64,000 nt of DNA from Klebsiella indica (GTDB taxonomy: Bacteria; Pseudomonadota; Gammaproteobacteria; Enterobacterales; Enterobacteriaceae), in assembly GCF_005860775.1 (NCBI RefSeq), contig NZ_VCHQ01000027.1:1-64000 (forward strand), given 5' to 3'. Both the position numbers and the translations under genes were made by a program. The notes under the pieces were generated by a model. The model was given only the letters and a program-made list of their open reading frames with translations. It was not told the origin of the DNA and did no database searches. Shown piece after piece: positions 22,797 to 33,504 of the stretch. How positions within the stretch are numbered: position 1 is the stretch's first letter; the number at the start of each line of letters is the position of its first letter.

Positions 22797-23444
22797 ATGA
22801 GTCAGGTATTGTTAACAGGCGCCACCGGGTTAGTTGGTGGTCACTTACTTCGAATGCTGATTAATGAGCCGGGAATTAAATCCATTACGGCTCCTACCCG
22901 TCGGCCTCTGGCCGATATCTCCGGCGTATTTAATCCGCACGATCCGCAACTGACAGATGCTCTGGCACAGGTGATTGAGCCGGTAGATATCGTGTTTTGC
23001 TGTCTGGGAACCACCCGGCGGCAAGCGGGAAGCAAAGAGGCGTTCGTGCACGCCGATTATACGCTGGTCGTCGATACCGCCCTGACGGGAAAAAGACTGG
23101 GTGCCCGGCATATGCTGGTAGTGAGTGCGATGGGGGCGGATCCCCGTTCCCCCTTTTTCTATCATCGTGTGAAAGGTGAGATGGAACAGGCGCTTATTGC
23201 GCAGCAATGGCCACGTTTGACGATCGCGCGTCCATCTATGCTGACAGGGAAACGGGAGCAACAGCGTATGAGCGAAATACTCTTTGGGCCGTTTTTCCGC
23301 CTGCTGCCGGGGCGCTGGAAAGCTATTGATGCGCGGGATGTGGCAAGTGCGTTGCTGGCGGAAGCACTATCACCGATGCATCAGGGAGTACATATTCTCA
23401 GCTCGTCGCAGCTACGCGAAAAGGCGGGGCGGCTGGCGGATTAA
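22797..23444 (+). CDS. yraR: NAD(P)-binding Rossmann protein YraR
   Basis: 215 residues of the atypical short-chain dehydrogenase/epimerase type: [17 protein letters not shown] (5-21) binds the dinucleotide, FCCLGTTRR near 66 and a Tyr/Lys pair ([10 protein letters not shown] near 120) complete the active site. Related to human HTATIP2/TIP30. Substrate unknown. Start at ATG 22797 with GGAG in AAGGAGCGTTG; upstream in-frame ATGs at 22707 and after lack this. Confidence 0.92.
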   Translation: MSQVLLTGATGLVGGHLLRMLINEPGIKSITAPTRRPLADISGVFNPHDPQLTDALAQVIEPVDIVFCCLGTTRRQAGSKEAFVHADYTLVVDTALTGKRLGARHMLVVSAMGADPRSPFFYHRVKGEMEQALIAQQWPRLTIARPSMLTGKREQQRMSEILFGPFFRLLPGRWKAIDARDVASALLAEALSPMHQGVHILSSSQLREKAGRLAD

Positions 23445-23516
23445 CAATTTCCAAAATTTCCCCGAAGGCGTACTATTCATGTGCTCAATTTAACATGACA
23501 CTCTCCGGGGAATGCT

Positions 23517-24557
23517 ATGGCTGGTCAGTCTTCATCTCAGGTGGCATCACCATTTCAATGGTGGAAGCCCGCACTCTTTTTTCTCGTGGTTATCATCGGC
23601 CTGTGGTTTGTCAAATGGCAGCCTTATTATGGCAAAGCGTTTACCGCCGCTGAGACGCACGGTATCGGCAAATCTATTCTTGCCGATAGTGATACTCATC
23701 CTTTGCAGGCAGCATGGGACTATGCGCTGGTCTACTTTCTGGCGGTCTGGAAAGCGGCGGTATTAGGCGTGCTGCTCGGATCGCTCATTCAGGTTTTGAT
23801 CCCGCGCGACTGGCTGCTGCGTACGCTGGGGGAATCGCGTTTTCGCGGTACGCTGCTTGGTACTATTTTCTCATTGCCAGGCATGATGTGTACCTGCTGC
23901 GCCGCGCCGGTGGCGGTGGGGATGCGTAAGCAACAGGTATCGATGGGCGGCGCGCTGGCATTCTGGATGGGGAATCCGTTGCTGAATCCGGCAACCCTGG
24001 TATTTATGGGCTTTGTGCTGGGCTGGCAGTTCGCGTTGATTCGTCTGCTTGCCGGGCTGGTAACCGTTCTGCTGGTCGCCACGCTGGTGCAGAAATGGGT
24101 GAAGGACGCGGCTGTGCAGTCTACGGCGATCCCTGAATTTACCCCGGAGACGACGGGGGACGGTTTCTTGCGCCGCTGGCTGCGTGTGCTGTGGACGCTG
24201 TTCTGGAATACCATCCCGGTTTATATCCTGGCCGTGCTGGTGTTGGGGGCTGCGCGTGTCTGGCTATTCCCGCATGCCGATGGCATCGTGGAGAATACGC
24301 TGTTCTGGGTGATTGCTATGGCCATTGCGGGCTGTCTGTTCGTGATTCCGACAGCGGCGGAGATCCCGATTGTTCAGACCATGATGCTGGCGGGGATGGG
24401 CATAGGACCGGCGTTGGCGCTGTTGATTACGCTTCCGGCGGTCAGTGTACCGTCACTGGTTATGATGCGAAAAGCGTTTCCAGCGAAAGCGCTGTGGCTG
24501 ACTGGCGCGCTGGTTGCGCTGTGCGGCGCGGTGGTTGGTGGGCTGGCGTTAATCTGA
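23517..24557 (+). CDS. yraQ: Permease YraQ (UPF0718/ArsP-like)
   Basis: 346 residues with about eight membrane helices. A PGMMCTCCAAPVAVGMRK block near 121-138 resembles the thiol-rich motif of ArsP/UPF0718 permeases; a second related motif IPTAAEIPIVQ near 279 fits the internal repeat of the family. Substrate unknown, possibly a metal- or organo-arsenic-like compound by family analogy only. CCGGGGAATGCT precedes the ATG. Confidence 0.93.
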   Translation: MAGQSSSQVASPFQWWKPALFFLVVIIGLWFVKWQPYYGKAFTAAETHGIGKSILADSDTHPLQAAWDYALVYFLAVWKAAVLGVLLGSLIQVLIPRDWLLRTLGESRFRGTLLGTIFSLPGMMCTCCAAPVAVGMRKQQVSMGGALAFWMGNPLLNPATLVFMGFVLGWQFALIRLLAGLVTVLLVATLVQKWVKDAAVQSTAIPEFTPETTGDGFLRRWLRVLWTLFWNTIPVYILAVLVLGAARVWLFPHADGIVENTLFWVIAMAIAGCLFVIPTAAEIPIVQTMMLAGMGIGPALALLITLPAVSVPSLVMMRKAFPAKALWLTGALVALCGAVVGGLALI

Positions 24558-24593
24558 TTACCTCCTGCAAACGGCGCAGTGCGTCTGTTGGGG

Positions 24594-24624
24594 GCGAGAC
24601 ATTCAGAGGAACTGAATGTCTCGC
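24594..24624. terminator. Strong inverted repeat between yraQ and dolP
   Basis: GCGAGACATTCAG and CTGAATGTCTCGC form a perfect 13-bp stem with a 5-base loop between the convergent genes. There is no long T run on either side, so it may work as a transcript 3'-end hairpin rather than a typical terminator. Confidence 0.5.
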
Positions 24625-24656
24625 CTGGCCGACGAAGCGCCGCCGCAGAAAGTTAT

Positions 24657-25232
24657 TTACTTGATATAGGTAAAGGCGGTCGTCACGCGAGACACGCCGC
24701 TGACCCGACTGGCGATATCCGCCGCCGCGCGTCCTTCACGTTCAGTTACCAGCCCCATCAGGAACACCTCACCGTTTTCGGTTGTCACCTTCACATTGGA
24801 TGATTTCACCAAATCGGAAGCCAACAGTTGGGAACGGACCTTCGTGGTAATCCAGGTATCAGAAGAGGCGGTACCTAAGCTGATTGGCTGGCCCTGACGC
24901 ACTTCGTTATACACCTCCGCCGCTCCCTCTACGCCCAAAGCGATTTGCTTCGCGCGCGCGGAAAGCGCTGACGTTGGGGACTGCCCGGTCAGCAGAACTT
25001 TCCCCTGATAAGCGGTAACATTGATACGGGCCTGTTTCTTAATCTGTTCGTCTTTCGACAGGGCGTTGTTGACGCGCAGCTCCAGCGTGCCGTCATCAAC
25101 CTGGGTTCCCACGGTACGCGGATCTGTCGCGGCTTTTGTGCCGACAGCTGCTGCGCCGACTACCGCTGCGGCGACGCATCCCTGAAGCAGTAGCGCAGAC
25201 AGCAGAATAGCGAGGGGCGAGAGAGCCTTCAT
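24657..25232 (-). CDS. dolP: Outer-membrane lipoprotein DolP (YraP), two BON domains
   Basis: 191 residues. Lipobox ALLLQGC with lipidated Cys19, then two BON domains (about 45-115 and 125-190). E. coli DolP binds anionic phospholipid at the division site, supports outer-membrane integrity and BAM function, and belongs to the sigma-E regulon. Nine bases after diaA, so cotranscribed with it. Confidence 0.97.
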   Translation of the reverse strand: MKALSPLAILLSALLLQGCVAAAVVGAAAVGTKAATDPRTVGTQVDDGTLELRVNNALSKDEQIKKQARINVTAYQGKVLLTGQSPTSALSARAKQIALGVEGAAEVYNEVRQGQPISLGTASSDTWITTKVRSQLLASDLVKSSNVKVTTENGEVFLMGLVTEREGRAAADIASRVSGVSRVTTAFTYIK

Positions 25233-25241
25233 GTGTTCTCC

Positions 25242-25832
25242 TTAGTCGTCCTGGTGTGGAAAAAGCGTGTTATCGATTAAATCACACAAACAATTGACAG
25301 TGAGCATGTGCATCTCCTGAATTCGCGCGCTGCGATGCGAAGGAATGCGGATTTCAACATCCTGCTGGCCTAAAAGGCCCGCCAGTTCACCGCCGTCATA
25401 ACCGGTTAACGCCACGATAGTCATATCACGGGTGACCGCCGCTTCCACGGCTTTCACGATATCCCGGCTGTTGCCGCGCGTAGAAATTGCCAGCAGCACA
25501 TCGCCTGCGTGTCCTAATGCGCGCACCTGCTTGGCGTAAATTTCGTCGTGCAGGCGATCGTTGGCAATTGCGGTTAAGACCACATTATCGGTATTTAGTG
25601 CAATGGCGGGTAAACCAGGACGCTCGGTTTCAAAACGATTAATCATGCTGGCAGCAAAATGCTGTGCGTTGGCGGCAGAAGTGCCATTACCACAACAGAG
25701 GATTTTGTTGCCATTCAACAGCGATTGCACGATCGTCATCGCGGCACGGGAGATGGCGTCAGGGAGCGCTTCTGCTGCTGCAATTTGGGTTTGGATGCTT
25801 TCAGTGAAGCAGGCTTTAATTCTGTCGAGCAC
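25242..25832 (-). CDS. diaA: DnaA initiator-associating protein DiaA
   Basis: SIS-domain protein that tetramerises and helps DnaA assemble at oriC. 196 residues, E. coli length, from GTG 25832 (M-L-D-R-I-K-A-C-F); the ATG ten codons upstream lies next to the ERIC repeat and gives residues not found in homologues. SIS features: [15 protein letters not shown] near 47 and [10 protein letters not shown] near 110. Related to GmhA but without lipopolysaccharide context. Confidence 0.95.
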   Translation of the reverse strand: MLDRIKACFTESIQTQIAAAEALPDAISRAAMTIVQSLLNGNKILCCGNGTSAANAQHFAASMINRFETERPGLPAIALNTDNVVLTAIANDRLHDEIYAKQVRALGHAGDVLLAISTRGNSRDIVKAVEAAVTRDMTIVALTGYDGGELAGLLGQQDVEIRIPSHRSARIQEMHMLTVNCLCDLIDNTLFPHQDD

Positions 25833-25850
25833 GGGATCCCTTAATTCATT

Positions 25851-25950
25851 TATACCCGTCATACTTCAAGTTGCTTGTGCGTTGGCTACGCTCGTTCGCC
25901 CGAATCACGTATTTGAGTAAGCTCATCGGGACTTTCTCGCTTGCCGCGTT
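25851..25950. repeat. ERIC-type repeat
   Basis: Begins ATACCCGTCATACTTCAAG and contains AATCACGTATTTGAGTAAGC and CTCATCGGGA, the ends and core of the enterobacterial ERIC family, in the spacer between yraN and diaA. It runs directly into a copy of the second repeat described next. Confidence 0.8.
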
Positions 25951-26020
25951 ACCCGGCCAGCGCCAGCGCTGTTCAAAGCACAAGTGCCTTGTCCTGCAAC
26001 TCGAATTATTTTGGGGATAC
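25951..26020. repeat. Dispersed hairpin repeat, copy 2
   Basis: ACCCGGCCAGCGCcAGCGCTG then the hairpin CAAAGCAC (25974-25981)/GTGCCTTG (25984-25991, one mismatch) and TCCTGCAACTCGAATTATT. The flanking blocks match copies near 24 and 38133; the stem sequence does not, but pairing is kept. Confidence 0.75.
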
Positions 26021-26021
26021 G

Positions 26022-26408
26022 CTATTCGCCAAAGGCGTTTTTTAGCCATTGTATGTCGTCTCCGGTGAAGGCTACCACATCGAAACGGCAATCCACAGTC
26101 TCAAAACTCCCATTATGTCGGGAAAGCCACCCACGAGCGGCTTTGAGCAGTCTTTGTTGCTTTTGTTGCGTGACGCTGGAGGCGGCATCGCCGTAGTTTG
26201 CGCTGCGACGATAGCGCACTTCCACAAATACAGTGACGCTCCCGTCGCGCATGATGAGGTCAATTTCACCGCCATGCTCGTGGACGTTAGCGGCGATAAA
26301 ACGCAGACTCTGACTCTCCAGCCAGCGGCGAGCCTGGATTTCCCGGGCATTACCGGTCTGCTTACTTAGTTGGCTGCGACAATTTGCCCGCCCTGGTATT
26401 TGAGCCAT
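26022..26408 (-). CDS. yraN: UPF0102 endonuclease-like protein YraN
   Basis: 128 residues (E. coli 131). PD-(D/E)XK-type nuclease fold: [23 protein letters not shown] holds the acidic residues, the ExK-like EVR position having Arg, as in most family members. Function not settled. I start at ATG 26408 (M-A-Q-I-P-G), matching E. coli. The first 43 bases overlap the end of lpoA, so the two are translationally linked. Confidence 0.9.
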   Translation of the reverse strand: MAQIPGRANCRSQLSKQTGNAREIQARRWLESQSLRFIAANVHEHGGEIDLIMRDGSVTVFVEVRYRRSANYGDAASSVTQQKQQRLLKAARGWLSRHNGSFETVDCRFDVVAFTGDDIQWLKNAFGE

Positions 26409-28444
26409 GACAGTTTCCTGTTGATCACGCACTCCGGCGTGGCCGTAAGATCGCCGGTATTACCATGGAGCTCAAAACCTGGAACCTGACGCATTTGCGA
26501 GAAATGGTTGGCCAGCGACCAGGCATCGGCGCCCATAGCATACAGCCGCGCCAGCGAATAGTCGTTATGTACGGCGGCCAGCGCCTGCTGTTGCAGCGTC
26601 GGATTACTGCCTGCCAGCATCGGGATCTCGCTGTATTGCAGGCCTTCCATCTCCAGACGGAAATCCGGCCCTAAGGTTCCCTGGGCACTACGGGAACTGG
26701 CGTACAGCGTCACGCCGTTCTGGCTGCCGTTACGCAGGGCGATCATTGGCTTGATGTATCCGATTTGTTCCGGCGTCGCCAGGATATACGCGGCGTCGAC
26801 GCTGCCTGTGCTGCTGACAGGCACATCGCCTGGGCCTGGCTGCACGCTATCCTGCGCTGATGGCAGGGTGGAGACCGGGGTACCGCTTAACGAGATACCG
26901 CTGTTGACGCTAGCGCGCAGCTCGGCGGTTGAGCCCAGACGCTGTTGCAGCACGGTACCGCCACCTAGCTTGAGCCACTCGTTGGCAAAGGCGTTAACCA
27001 CGCGATCGCCAAGCGCGCCGCGTGGGACCAGGAGCAGCGGCGTCTGTTTGCCCTGATCGTGAATGTGATGCGCCGCATCGCGGGCTTCATCTTCCGGGGA
27101 GAGGGCGAAATAGCAGAGATTGGCGCGGCTTTCGACTTTTTCCGGCTGATTGAGCGCCAGCACGTTCAGCGAGGTATTGCTCTTGATAACCTCTTCGACG
27201 TTATTTTTCAATAGCGGCCCCACCACGATCGTTGCGCCGTCCTGCTGCACCTGAGCCAGCAGCTGACTCATGGGCTGGGTTGTGGTGTCGTAAATTTTCA
27301 GTTCAGCGGAAGGGTTGGCCGGGGCTGCGGCCAGCGCCTGAGTCTGTGGAACCGCGGCCGACGGGGTGGTGGTTTCCACGTCAGTGCTGGTGGTTTCTGG
27401 CGTTGCAGCCTGCACTGTTGTTGGCGCGGTCACTGGCGCGGATGTTTGCGCCGTGGCCGGGGCATTGTTGGTAGCGGTGAGATCGGTGACTTCCGCCTGC
27501 GACGGACTTACCACTGCGCTATCAGCCACATTCGTCGCCTGGGCGACCTGGACGGGGACAGCGCTTCCCGCGACGGCAGGCACGCCGTTTTTCGCCGCTT
27601 CAAAGCCCTGCTGGATAGTCCGGCCAAAAATCGCCGCCTGACCGTTGAGCGGCAGCAGCAGCGCGATTTTATTGGTCGATGCGGCCTGGTAATTTTCCAT
27701 ATGAACCAGTGCTGTCGGTAGCATTTTCGCGCCCGGGTTCTGCGGGTAACGGATCTGCCAGTCTTTAATACCCGCTTTGAGCATTGTTGGATCGTTACGG
27801 TGGTCAAACCATACATGCTGCAGATCCAGCCAGCCCTGCAGAACGTTCTCGTCGGCGTTGATCACCAGCGCGTTGGCCTGCTCCTGAGTCATGGCGGTGA
27901 GCGCCTTCCAGGTCTCGTCGATATTTTTCTGTTTTTGTTGGACCTGGCCCAGCAACGGTTGCTGGGCAATCAAAGCCCGCAGCAGATTCAGCGATGGCTT
28001 CCCCTGGCTGGCGTCAATTTGCGCCTGCCAGTAGCGCGGTTGCTGATTTTGCTCAAGGCTCGCAGGGGAGAGTTTATTCAGCAGCGCCTGCGCGCCCTGG
28101 AAATCGTTCTGCGCCAGCTTCACTTCAACTGCCAGCAGCGATTGTTCGCGGCTTTGGATCGTGTTGAGGCTGGAAGGTAATTGATTGAAGAGGTCTATAG
28201 CCTGCGCCTTCTTCCCTTCCTGAAGCAGTGCACGAATGGCGAGTAATTGCCAGTTGGTCTTGCTATCATTCGAGCTTTGCTGCATCTGTTCCAGGTAGTA
28301 ACTGGAGTCTGCCTGTGTCGTACCCTGCAAATACGCCGTGCTTTGGTCCGGGGTATGGGTGCCGCAGCCGGCAAAGATCAGAGCGGCCAGCAATACGGGC
28401 AGACAACGCACGGGTTTAGAACGAAGAAATGTTGACGGTACCAT
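26366..28444 (-). CDS. lpoA: Outer-membrane lipoprotein LpoA, activator of PBP1a
   Basis: Reaches through the periplasm to stimulate the transpeptidase of penicillin-binding protein 1a. 692 residues from ATG 28444. Lipobox LIFAGC with Cys27; N-terminal TPR-like helices (about 35-255), then a periplasmic-binding-protein-like domain (about 280-690). A low-complexity Thr/Ala/Pro/Val stretch (about 320-395) sits inside the C domain and, with the region after residue 530, differs from E. coli (678 residues). Divergent from rsmI. Confidence 0.97.
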   Translation of the reverse strand: MVPSTFLRSKPVRCLPVLLAALIFAGCGTHTPDQSTAYLQGTTQADSSYYLEQMQQSSNDSKTNWQLLAIRALLQEGKKAQAIDLFNQLPSSLNTIQSREQSLLAVEVKLAQNDFQGAQALLNKLSPASLEQNQQPRYWQAQIDASQGKPSLNLLRALIAQQPLLGQVQQKQKNIDETWKALTAMTQEQANALVINADENVLQGWLDLQHVWFDHRNDPTMLKAGIKDWQIRYPQNPGAKMLPTALVHMENYQAASTNKIALLLPLNGQAAIFGRTIQQGFEAAKNGVPAVAGSAVPVQVAQATNVADSAVVSPSQAEVTDLTATNNAPATAQTSAPVTAPTTVQAATPETTSTDVETTTPSAAVPQTQALAAAPANPSAELKIYDTTTQPMSQLLAQVQQDGATIVVGPLLKNNVEEVIKSNTSLNVLALNQPEKVESRANLCYFALSPEDEARDAAHHIHDQGKQTPLLLVPRGALGDRVVNAFANEWLKLGGGTVLQQRLGSTAELRASVNSGISLSGTPVSTLPSAQDSVQPGPGDVPVSSTGSVDAAYILATPEQIGYIKPMIALRNGSQNGVTLYASSRSAQGTLGPDFRLEMEGLQYSEIPMLAGSNPTLQQQALAAVHNDYSLARLYAMGADAWSLANHFSQMRQVPGFELHGNTGDLTATPECVINRKLSWLKYQGGQIVAAN

Positions 28445-28507
28445 ATGTGTCCAGTGATATTTTTTTTGCTCAATGCTCAATATTAATTCGGCAATACGGA
28501 CGAAACA

Positions 28508-29371
28508 ATGAAACAACACGAATCAGCGGATAATTCTCAGGGGCAACTCTATATTGTGCCCACTCCGATAGGAAATCTGTCTGATATCACGCAACGTGCG
28601 CTGGAAGTGTTGCAATCCGTTGATTTAGTTGCAGCGGAAGACACTCGCCATACCGGTATGCTGTTGCAGCATTTTGCGATTAACGCCCGTTTATTTGCGC
28701 TTCATGACCATAATGAGCAGCAAAAGGCTGAAACGCTGGTAGCAAAGTTAAAAGAAGGGCAAAACATCGCGCTGGTTTCCGATGCCGGAACGCCGCTGAT
28801 TAACGATCCCGGTTATCATCTGGTACGTACCTGTCGGGAGGCCAATATTCGCGTGGTGCCGCTGCCGGGCCCCTGCGCGGCCATCGCGGCGTTGAGTGCG
28901 GCGGGGCTGCCCTCGGATCGTTTCTGCTACGAAGGTTTTTTGCCCGCAAAGTCAAAAGGGCGCCGCGATACGCTGAAGGCGCTGGAAGAAGAGCCGCGCA
29001 CAATTATCTTTTATGAGTCAACCCACCGCCTTCTGGAGAGTCTGGAAGATATCTGCACGGTGCTGGGCGAATCCCGCTACGTGGTGCTGGCGCGTGAGCT
29101 GACGAAAACCTGGGAATCTATCTACGGCGCACCGATTGGCGAGCTGCTGGCATGGGTAAAAGAGGATGAAAACCGTCGCAAAGGCGAGATGGTGCTGATC
29201 GTCGAAGGTTTTAAAGCGCAGGAAGAGGCGTTGCCAGCGGTGGCTTTGCGCACGCTGGTGCTGCTGCAGGCTGAATTACCGCTGAAAAAAGCTGCGGCGC
29301 TGGCTGCGGAGATTCATGGCGTGAAGAAAAATGCGCTGTATAAGTATGCGCTGGAGCAGCAGGGGGAGTAA
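28508..29371 (+). CDS. rsmI: 16S rRNA (cytidine-1402-2'-O)-methyltransferase RsmI
   Basis: Methylates the ribose of C1402 in the decoding centre of 16S rRNA with S-adenosylmethionine. 287 residues, tetrapyrrole-methylase fold: [13 protein letters not shown] near 17, [13 protein letters not shown] near 95 and [17 protein letters not shown] near 120. A C-terminal RsmI-type helical domain follows residue 240. Start ATG 28508, in a 63-base divergent spacer with lpoA. Confidence 0.96.
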   Translation: MKQHESADNSQGQLYIVPTPIGNLSDITQRALEVLQSVDLVAAEDTRHTGMLLQHFAINARLFALHDHNEQQKAETLVAKLKEGQNIALVSDAGTPLINDPGYHLVRTCREANIRVVPLPGPCAAIAALSAAGLPSDRFCYEGFLPAKSKGRRDTLKALEEEPRTIIFYESTHRLLESLEDICTVLGESRYVVLARELTKTWESIYGAPIGELLAWVKEDENRRKGEMVLIVEGFKAQEEALPAVALRTLVLLQAELPLKKAAALAAEIHGVKKNALYKYALEQQGE

Positions 29372-29583
29372 GTATTTCTCGTTGTGATAAGCCATAAAAA
29401 CGAGGCTTGCGCCGGTAAGCGTACAAACGATGATTAACCAGAATAAGGAAGCGCGCCAGGCCCAGGGATGGGGCGGATTATTGCCAGCGTCTATGCAACC
29501 TGAAGGATGCCGGGCGTAATATCCGCCCGGTTATTTGGTCAGAGGGTTCCCCCCTGACCAAAACGACTGAATGCAGACGAGTT
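29372..29583. other. Spacer between rsmI and kbaY with two inverted repeats
   Basis: CCGGGCG/CGCCCGG (about 29510-29530) and TTTGGTCAG/CTGACCAAA (29534-29562) separate the convergent genes. Neither has a good T run; together they probably end both transcripts. A minus-strand reading frame here would give a hydrophobic segment but has no start codon. Confidence 0.5.
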
Positions 29584-30471
<888 letters not shown>

Positions 30472-31626
30472 TTAAGCCTGCCAGGGATGAATAACAACAC
30501 CCTGTACCACACGGTTGACTGTGCCGCTGGCGGAGGGGGTATCCGGCGTATTACCAACATCGATCGACTGGGTGAGGGCAAATACCTGGGCATACATCAG
30601 GAAGCAGAAAGCCAGTTCCATATCGATGAAATGACGCGCTGGCGGCAGCAGAATATACGGACCGGCCTCGATAACCGCATCGCTTTCAGCGGTAATGGCC
30701 ACGACGCGCATCGCCTGACGATCGCGCCGCAGTTCCGCCAGTAGATCGAGATCGTACCGGCGAGTGTATGGATGGCTGGAGATATACACCACGATCAGCG
30801 TTTCATTATTCACCAGTGATTTCGGGCCGTGGCGGAAACCGGTCGGCGTATCATAAAACGCCGCCAGTTTACCTGCCGTCAGCTCCAGTACCTTCAGCGA
30901 TGATTCGCGTGCGGCACCCTGCAGCCCGCCGCTACCGAGGTAAACGATCCGTTTCCAGGGATCATTGCCGAACACGCCGTGGCTGAAATCGCCGAGCGAG
31001 GTGAGGATCGTTTGGCAGCGATCGGCCACATCGCGGAATGCCCGGCTGTTAATAACCTCCGGCGCGAAGACCGCCAGACAACTGGCCATCATAGTGGTAA
31101 TGCTGCTGGTCATTGCGAAGCCGCGATCGTGGGTTTCTGCGGGCATCAGCAGTGCGAAAGCGTTGTCGTTCTCAACCGCGTTTTGATACAGACTGCCCGC
31201 CTCGTTACAGGTAATCGAAAAGTGGTAGCACTCAGGGACAAACTGGTTTGCCAGTTCAACTGCGGCAACGCTCTCCGGGCTATTCCCGGAACGGGCGAAG
31301 GAGACCAGCAGCAGCGGATGCGCCGGGTTCAGATAGTCCATTGGGTTGGTGACCAGATCGGTGGTCGGGACGGCGCTGATGTTTTTTCCGGTATGGCTGG
31401 CAAGCCAGGGGGCGATGATCTCGCCAATAAATGCTGAAGTGCCTGCTCCGGTCAGGACGATCCGCAGATCGTTTTTACGCAGCAGTGGCGCGAGAAAGCC
31501 GTCGATCGCGGGGCGAATCTTGTCGATATTATTCAGTGAGCGGATCCAACAGGCAGGCTGCTGACGGATCTCTTTTTCGGTCCAGGTTCCGGTCGTCGCG
31601 GCAGCAGGGGTGTAGGTTTCTGGCAT
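30472..31626 (-). CDS. agaS: D-galactosamine-6-phosphate deaminase/isomerase AgaS
   Basis: Converts galactosamine 6-phosphate to tagatose 6-phosphate with release of ammonia. 384 residues as in E. coli from ATG 31626 (M-P-E-T-Y-T-P), with two SIS domains (about 45-200 and 215-375); LTGAGTSAFIG near 55 and SFARSGNSPES near 106 are the sugar-phosphate loops. An upstream in-frame start would add 15 unrelated residues. AgaR-type sites lie just upstream. Confidence 0.95.
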   Translation of the reverse strand: MPETYTPAAATTGTWTEKEIRQQPACWIRSLNNIDKIRPAIDGFLAPLLRKNDLRIVLTGAGTSAFIGEIIAPWLASHTGKNISAVPTTDLVTNPMDYLNPAHPLLLVSFARSGNSPESVAAVELANQFVPECYHFSITCNEAGSLYQNAVENDNAFALLMPAETHDRGFAMTSSITTMMASCLAVFAPEVINSRAFRDVADRCQTILTSLGDFSHGVFGNDPWKRIVYLGSGGLQGAARESSLKVLELTAGKLAAFYDTPTGFRHGPKSLVNNETLIVVYISSHPYTRRYDLDLLAELRRDRQAMRVVAITAESDAVIEAGPYILLPPARHFIDMELAFCFLMYAQVFALTQSIDVGNTPDTPSASGTVNRVVQGVVIHPWQA

Positions 31627-31682
31627 AACGTGAGTCCTTAATATTGTGAATTCCACATTAGACGCTGGCAAAATGTCGTTAT

Positions 31683-31777
31683 CTTTCGTTTCGTTTCACT
31701 TTTTCACATATTAGATTGATTTAAATTTATATGAAAGAAATCGAAAGTTCAATAATGCGAAATGAAATAAAACGAAG
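31683..31777 (-). promoter_or_regulatory. AgaR-type operators upstream of agaS
   Basis: CTTTCGTTTCGTTTCACTTT (31683-31702) and, in the other orientation, GCGAAATGAAATAAAACGAA (31757-31776) match the repeated CTTTCGTTT/GAAACGAAA pattern of AgaR operators. Another GAAA-rich tract lies at 31861-31880. The agaA-agaS spacer therefore carries its own promoter and repressor sites, as in E. coli. Confidence 0.75.
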
Positions 31778-31926
31778 TTTGTGATCAATGAAGGGAAAGG
31801 TTTTTGTATCATATTGATCTATAAGAATAGATTTTGCGTAAACGAGATTCGGCTTTTCTGAAACGAAAGGAAAAGAAAGGCCTTACGATCGCTGATCGAA
31901 GGCCAGTATGAGGTACGATGAAAGGG

Positions 31927-33057
31927 CTACAGGGGGAGAGCCCGGCCCTGAATCCAGATTTGTTGTAAATGCAGCCCGTCGTCAAGGGCGATGACGCTGG
32001 CCCGTTTACCTACTTTTAGTGAACCCAGCTGATGGTCGATCCCCAGCAGACGGGCCGGATGCAGCGAAGCCATATGGATCGCTTCCTCAGGGGCGATCGC
32101 CGTGAGTTTAACCATATTGCGCACCGCGGCATCCACGGACAGCGTGCTGCCAGCCAGGCTACCGGAAGCGGTCCGCACGATACCTCCGTACATTTCCACC
32201 TTTTCGCCACACAACGTATAGCTCCCGTCAGGCATACCGGCTGCCTGCATCGCATCGGTGATCAGCACCACTCTGTCTTTCGCACAGCAGCAGCATAACT
32301 TCATGGCTGCCGGATGAACGTGGTGGCCGTCAGCGATAAGCTCCAGCCACGCACGCGGGTCGGTTAATCCCGCGCCAACCATTCCCGGCTCCCGGTGATG
32401 TAAACCGGTCATGCCGTTGTAGCAATGCACCAGCCCGTCCGCGCCTGCGTCAAAGGCGGCGCATGTTTGTTCCCAGGTCGCCGCGCTATGCCCCAGCATT
32501 ACCCGTATGCCCTGTTGCTTCAGATGTTTAATCGCCTGTAATGCTCCGGGTTTTTCTGGCGCCAGCGCGACCACGCGCAGGGTATTCTGGGAAATCGCTA
32601 TCAGCTCATTCAGCTCGGCGAGATTCAGTTCCCGGAACAACTCTGGAGGATGGGCGCCTTTGTTTTGCGGGGTGAAGTATGGACCTTCCAGATTACTTCC
32701 CAACACCTGCGCGCCCGGACCGCCGCAATGGTAGCGTTTCGCGATGCGCTCCAGCGCACGGTGAATTATTTTCAATGGCGCGGTGACGGTGGTGGGCAGC
32801 CAGGCGGCTACCCCTTCACGCGCTTTATGCATCGCCAGTCGATCGAGCGCATCCGGCGCATCGTCCATTACATCGATTCCGGCGCCGCCGTGGACGTGAG
32901 TATCGATATAAGCTGGACAAAGCAGCCCGGCGTCGCGTGGGGCACCCGCCGGAATGGGCTCTATTGCGGTGATGAGGCCCTCTTCAATACGCAACTGATG
33001 ATCGTCCAGCCAGCCCTGCTCGGTGAGCAGACGTCTGGCGCGCAGTATTTGTGTCAT
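31927..33057 (-). CDS. agaA: N-acetylgalactosamine-6-phosphate deacetylase AgaA
   Basis: Removes acetate from GalNAc 6-phosphate. 376 residues, full length, unlike E. coli K-12 in which the gene is truncated by a deletion. Amidohydrolase barrel: DTHVHGG near 52, LEGPYF near 124, GHSAAT near 187, HCYNGMT near 208 and the catalytic Asp in ITDAMQ near 267. Its start overlaps the agaF stop by 4 bases (ATGA). Confidence 0.95.
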   Translation of the reverse strand: MTQILRARRLLTEQGWLDDHQLRIEEGLITAIEPIPAGAPRDAGLLCPAYIDTHVHGGAGIDVMDDAPDALDRLAMHKAREGVAAWLPTTVTAPLKIIHRALERIAKRYHCGGPGAQVLGSNLEGPYFTPQNKGAHPPELFRELNLAELNELIAISQNTLRVVALAPEKPGALQAIKHLKQQGIRVMLGHSAATWEQTCAAFDAGADGLVHCYNGMTGLHHREPGMVGAGLTDPRAWLELIADGHHVHPAAMKLCCCCAKDRVVLITDAMQAAGMPDGSYTLCGEKVEMYGGIVRTASGSLAGSTLSVDAAVRNMVKLTAIAPEEAIHMASLHPARLLGIDHQLGSLKVGKRASVIALDDGLHLQQIWIQGRALPL

Positions 33058-33488
33058 ATCCCTTCCTCAATGGGACTATCTTCACGACAGCGCCCCATCT
33101 CATCAACCAGGCTGGTCAGGCCGCGATGCCCGCACTCCAGCGCCTGTACGCGAAACGCCTCGCTGCTGAGTTCGTCGCGCTCCAGTACCATTTCCAGCAG
33201 CAACTGCAGATTAGTGCCGGTAATCACTTCGCGTCCTGGTTTTTGCATTGCCAGCGTCGATGCGACGCGGAACGGCGTGCCGCCGAGCAGGTCGGTCAAA
33301 AATACGAGACCTTCCTCGCCGTCCAGTGATGCAACCGCCTGCTCAAGCTGTGAGGTGAGCAGCGCAGTGGTGGAGGTTTCCGGAAAATCGATGGCGATAA
33401 ACTGCAGCTGTTCGCCGAGGATCTGTTTCATCGCTTTTTCCATCCCGCTGGCAAATCCACCATGCCCCGTCAAAATGATACCCAACAT
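33054..33488 (-). CDS. agaF: PTS GalNAc-specific IIA component AgaF
   Basis: Mannose-family EIIA, 144 residues from M-L-G-I-I-L-T-G-H-G. His9 accepts phosphate from HPr. FLTDLLGGTPFRVA near 61-74 is the family signature. It passes phosphate to AgaV in the cytoplasm. ATG 33488 lies 16 bases past the agaE stop and matches known AgaF; the longer frame overlaps agaE. Confidence 0.94.
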   Translation of the reverse strand: MLGIILTGHGGFASGMEKAMKQILGEQLQFIAIDFPETSTTALLTSQLEQAVASLDGEEGLVFLTDLLGGTPFRVASTLAMQKPGREVITGTNLQLLLEMVLERDELSSEAFRVQALECGHRGLTSLVDEMGRCREDSPIEEGI

Positions 33489-33504
33489 CTCAGACCTCTT
33501 TGTT

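Noticed and set aside
29385-29530. Minus-strand frame encoding a hydrophobic segment (ASLFWLIIVCTLTGASLVFMAY)
   Set aside because: It looks like a membrane peptide, but there is no ATG, GTG or TTG between the upstream in-frame stop and the hydrophobic part, and no ribosome site.
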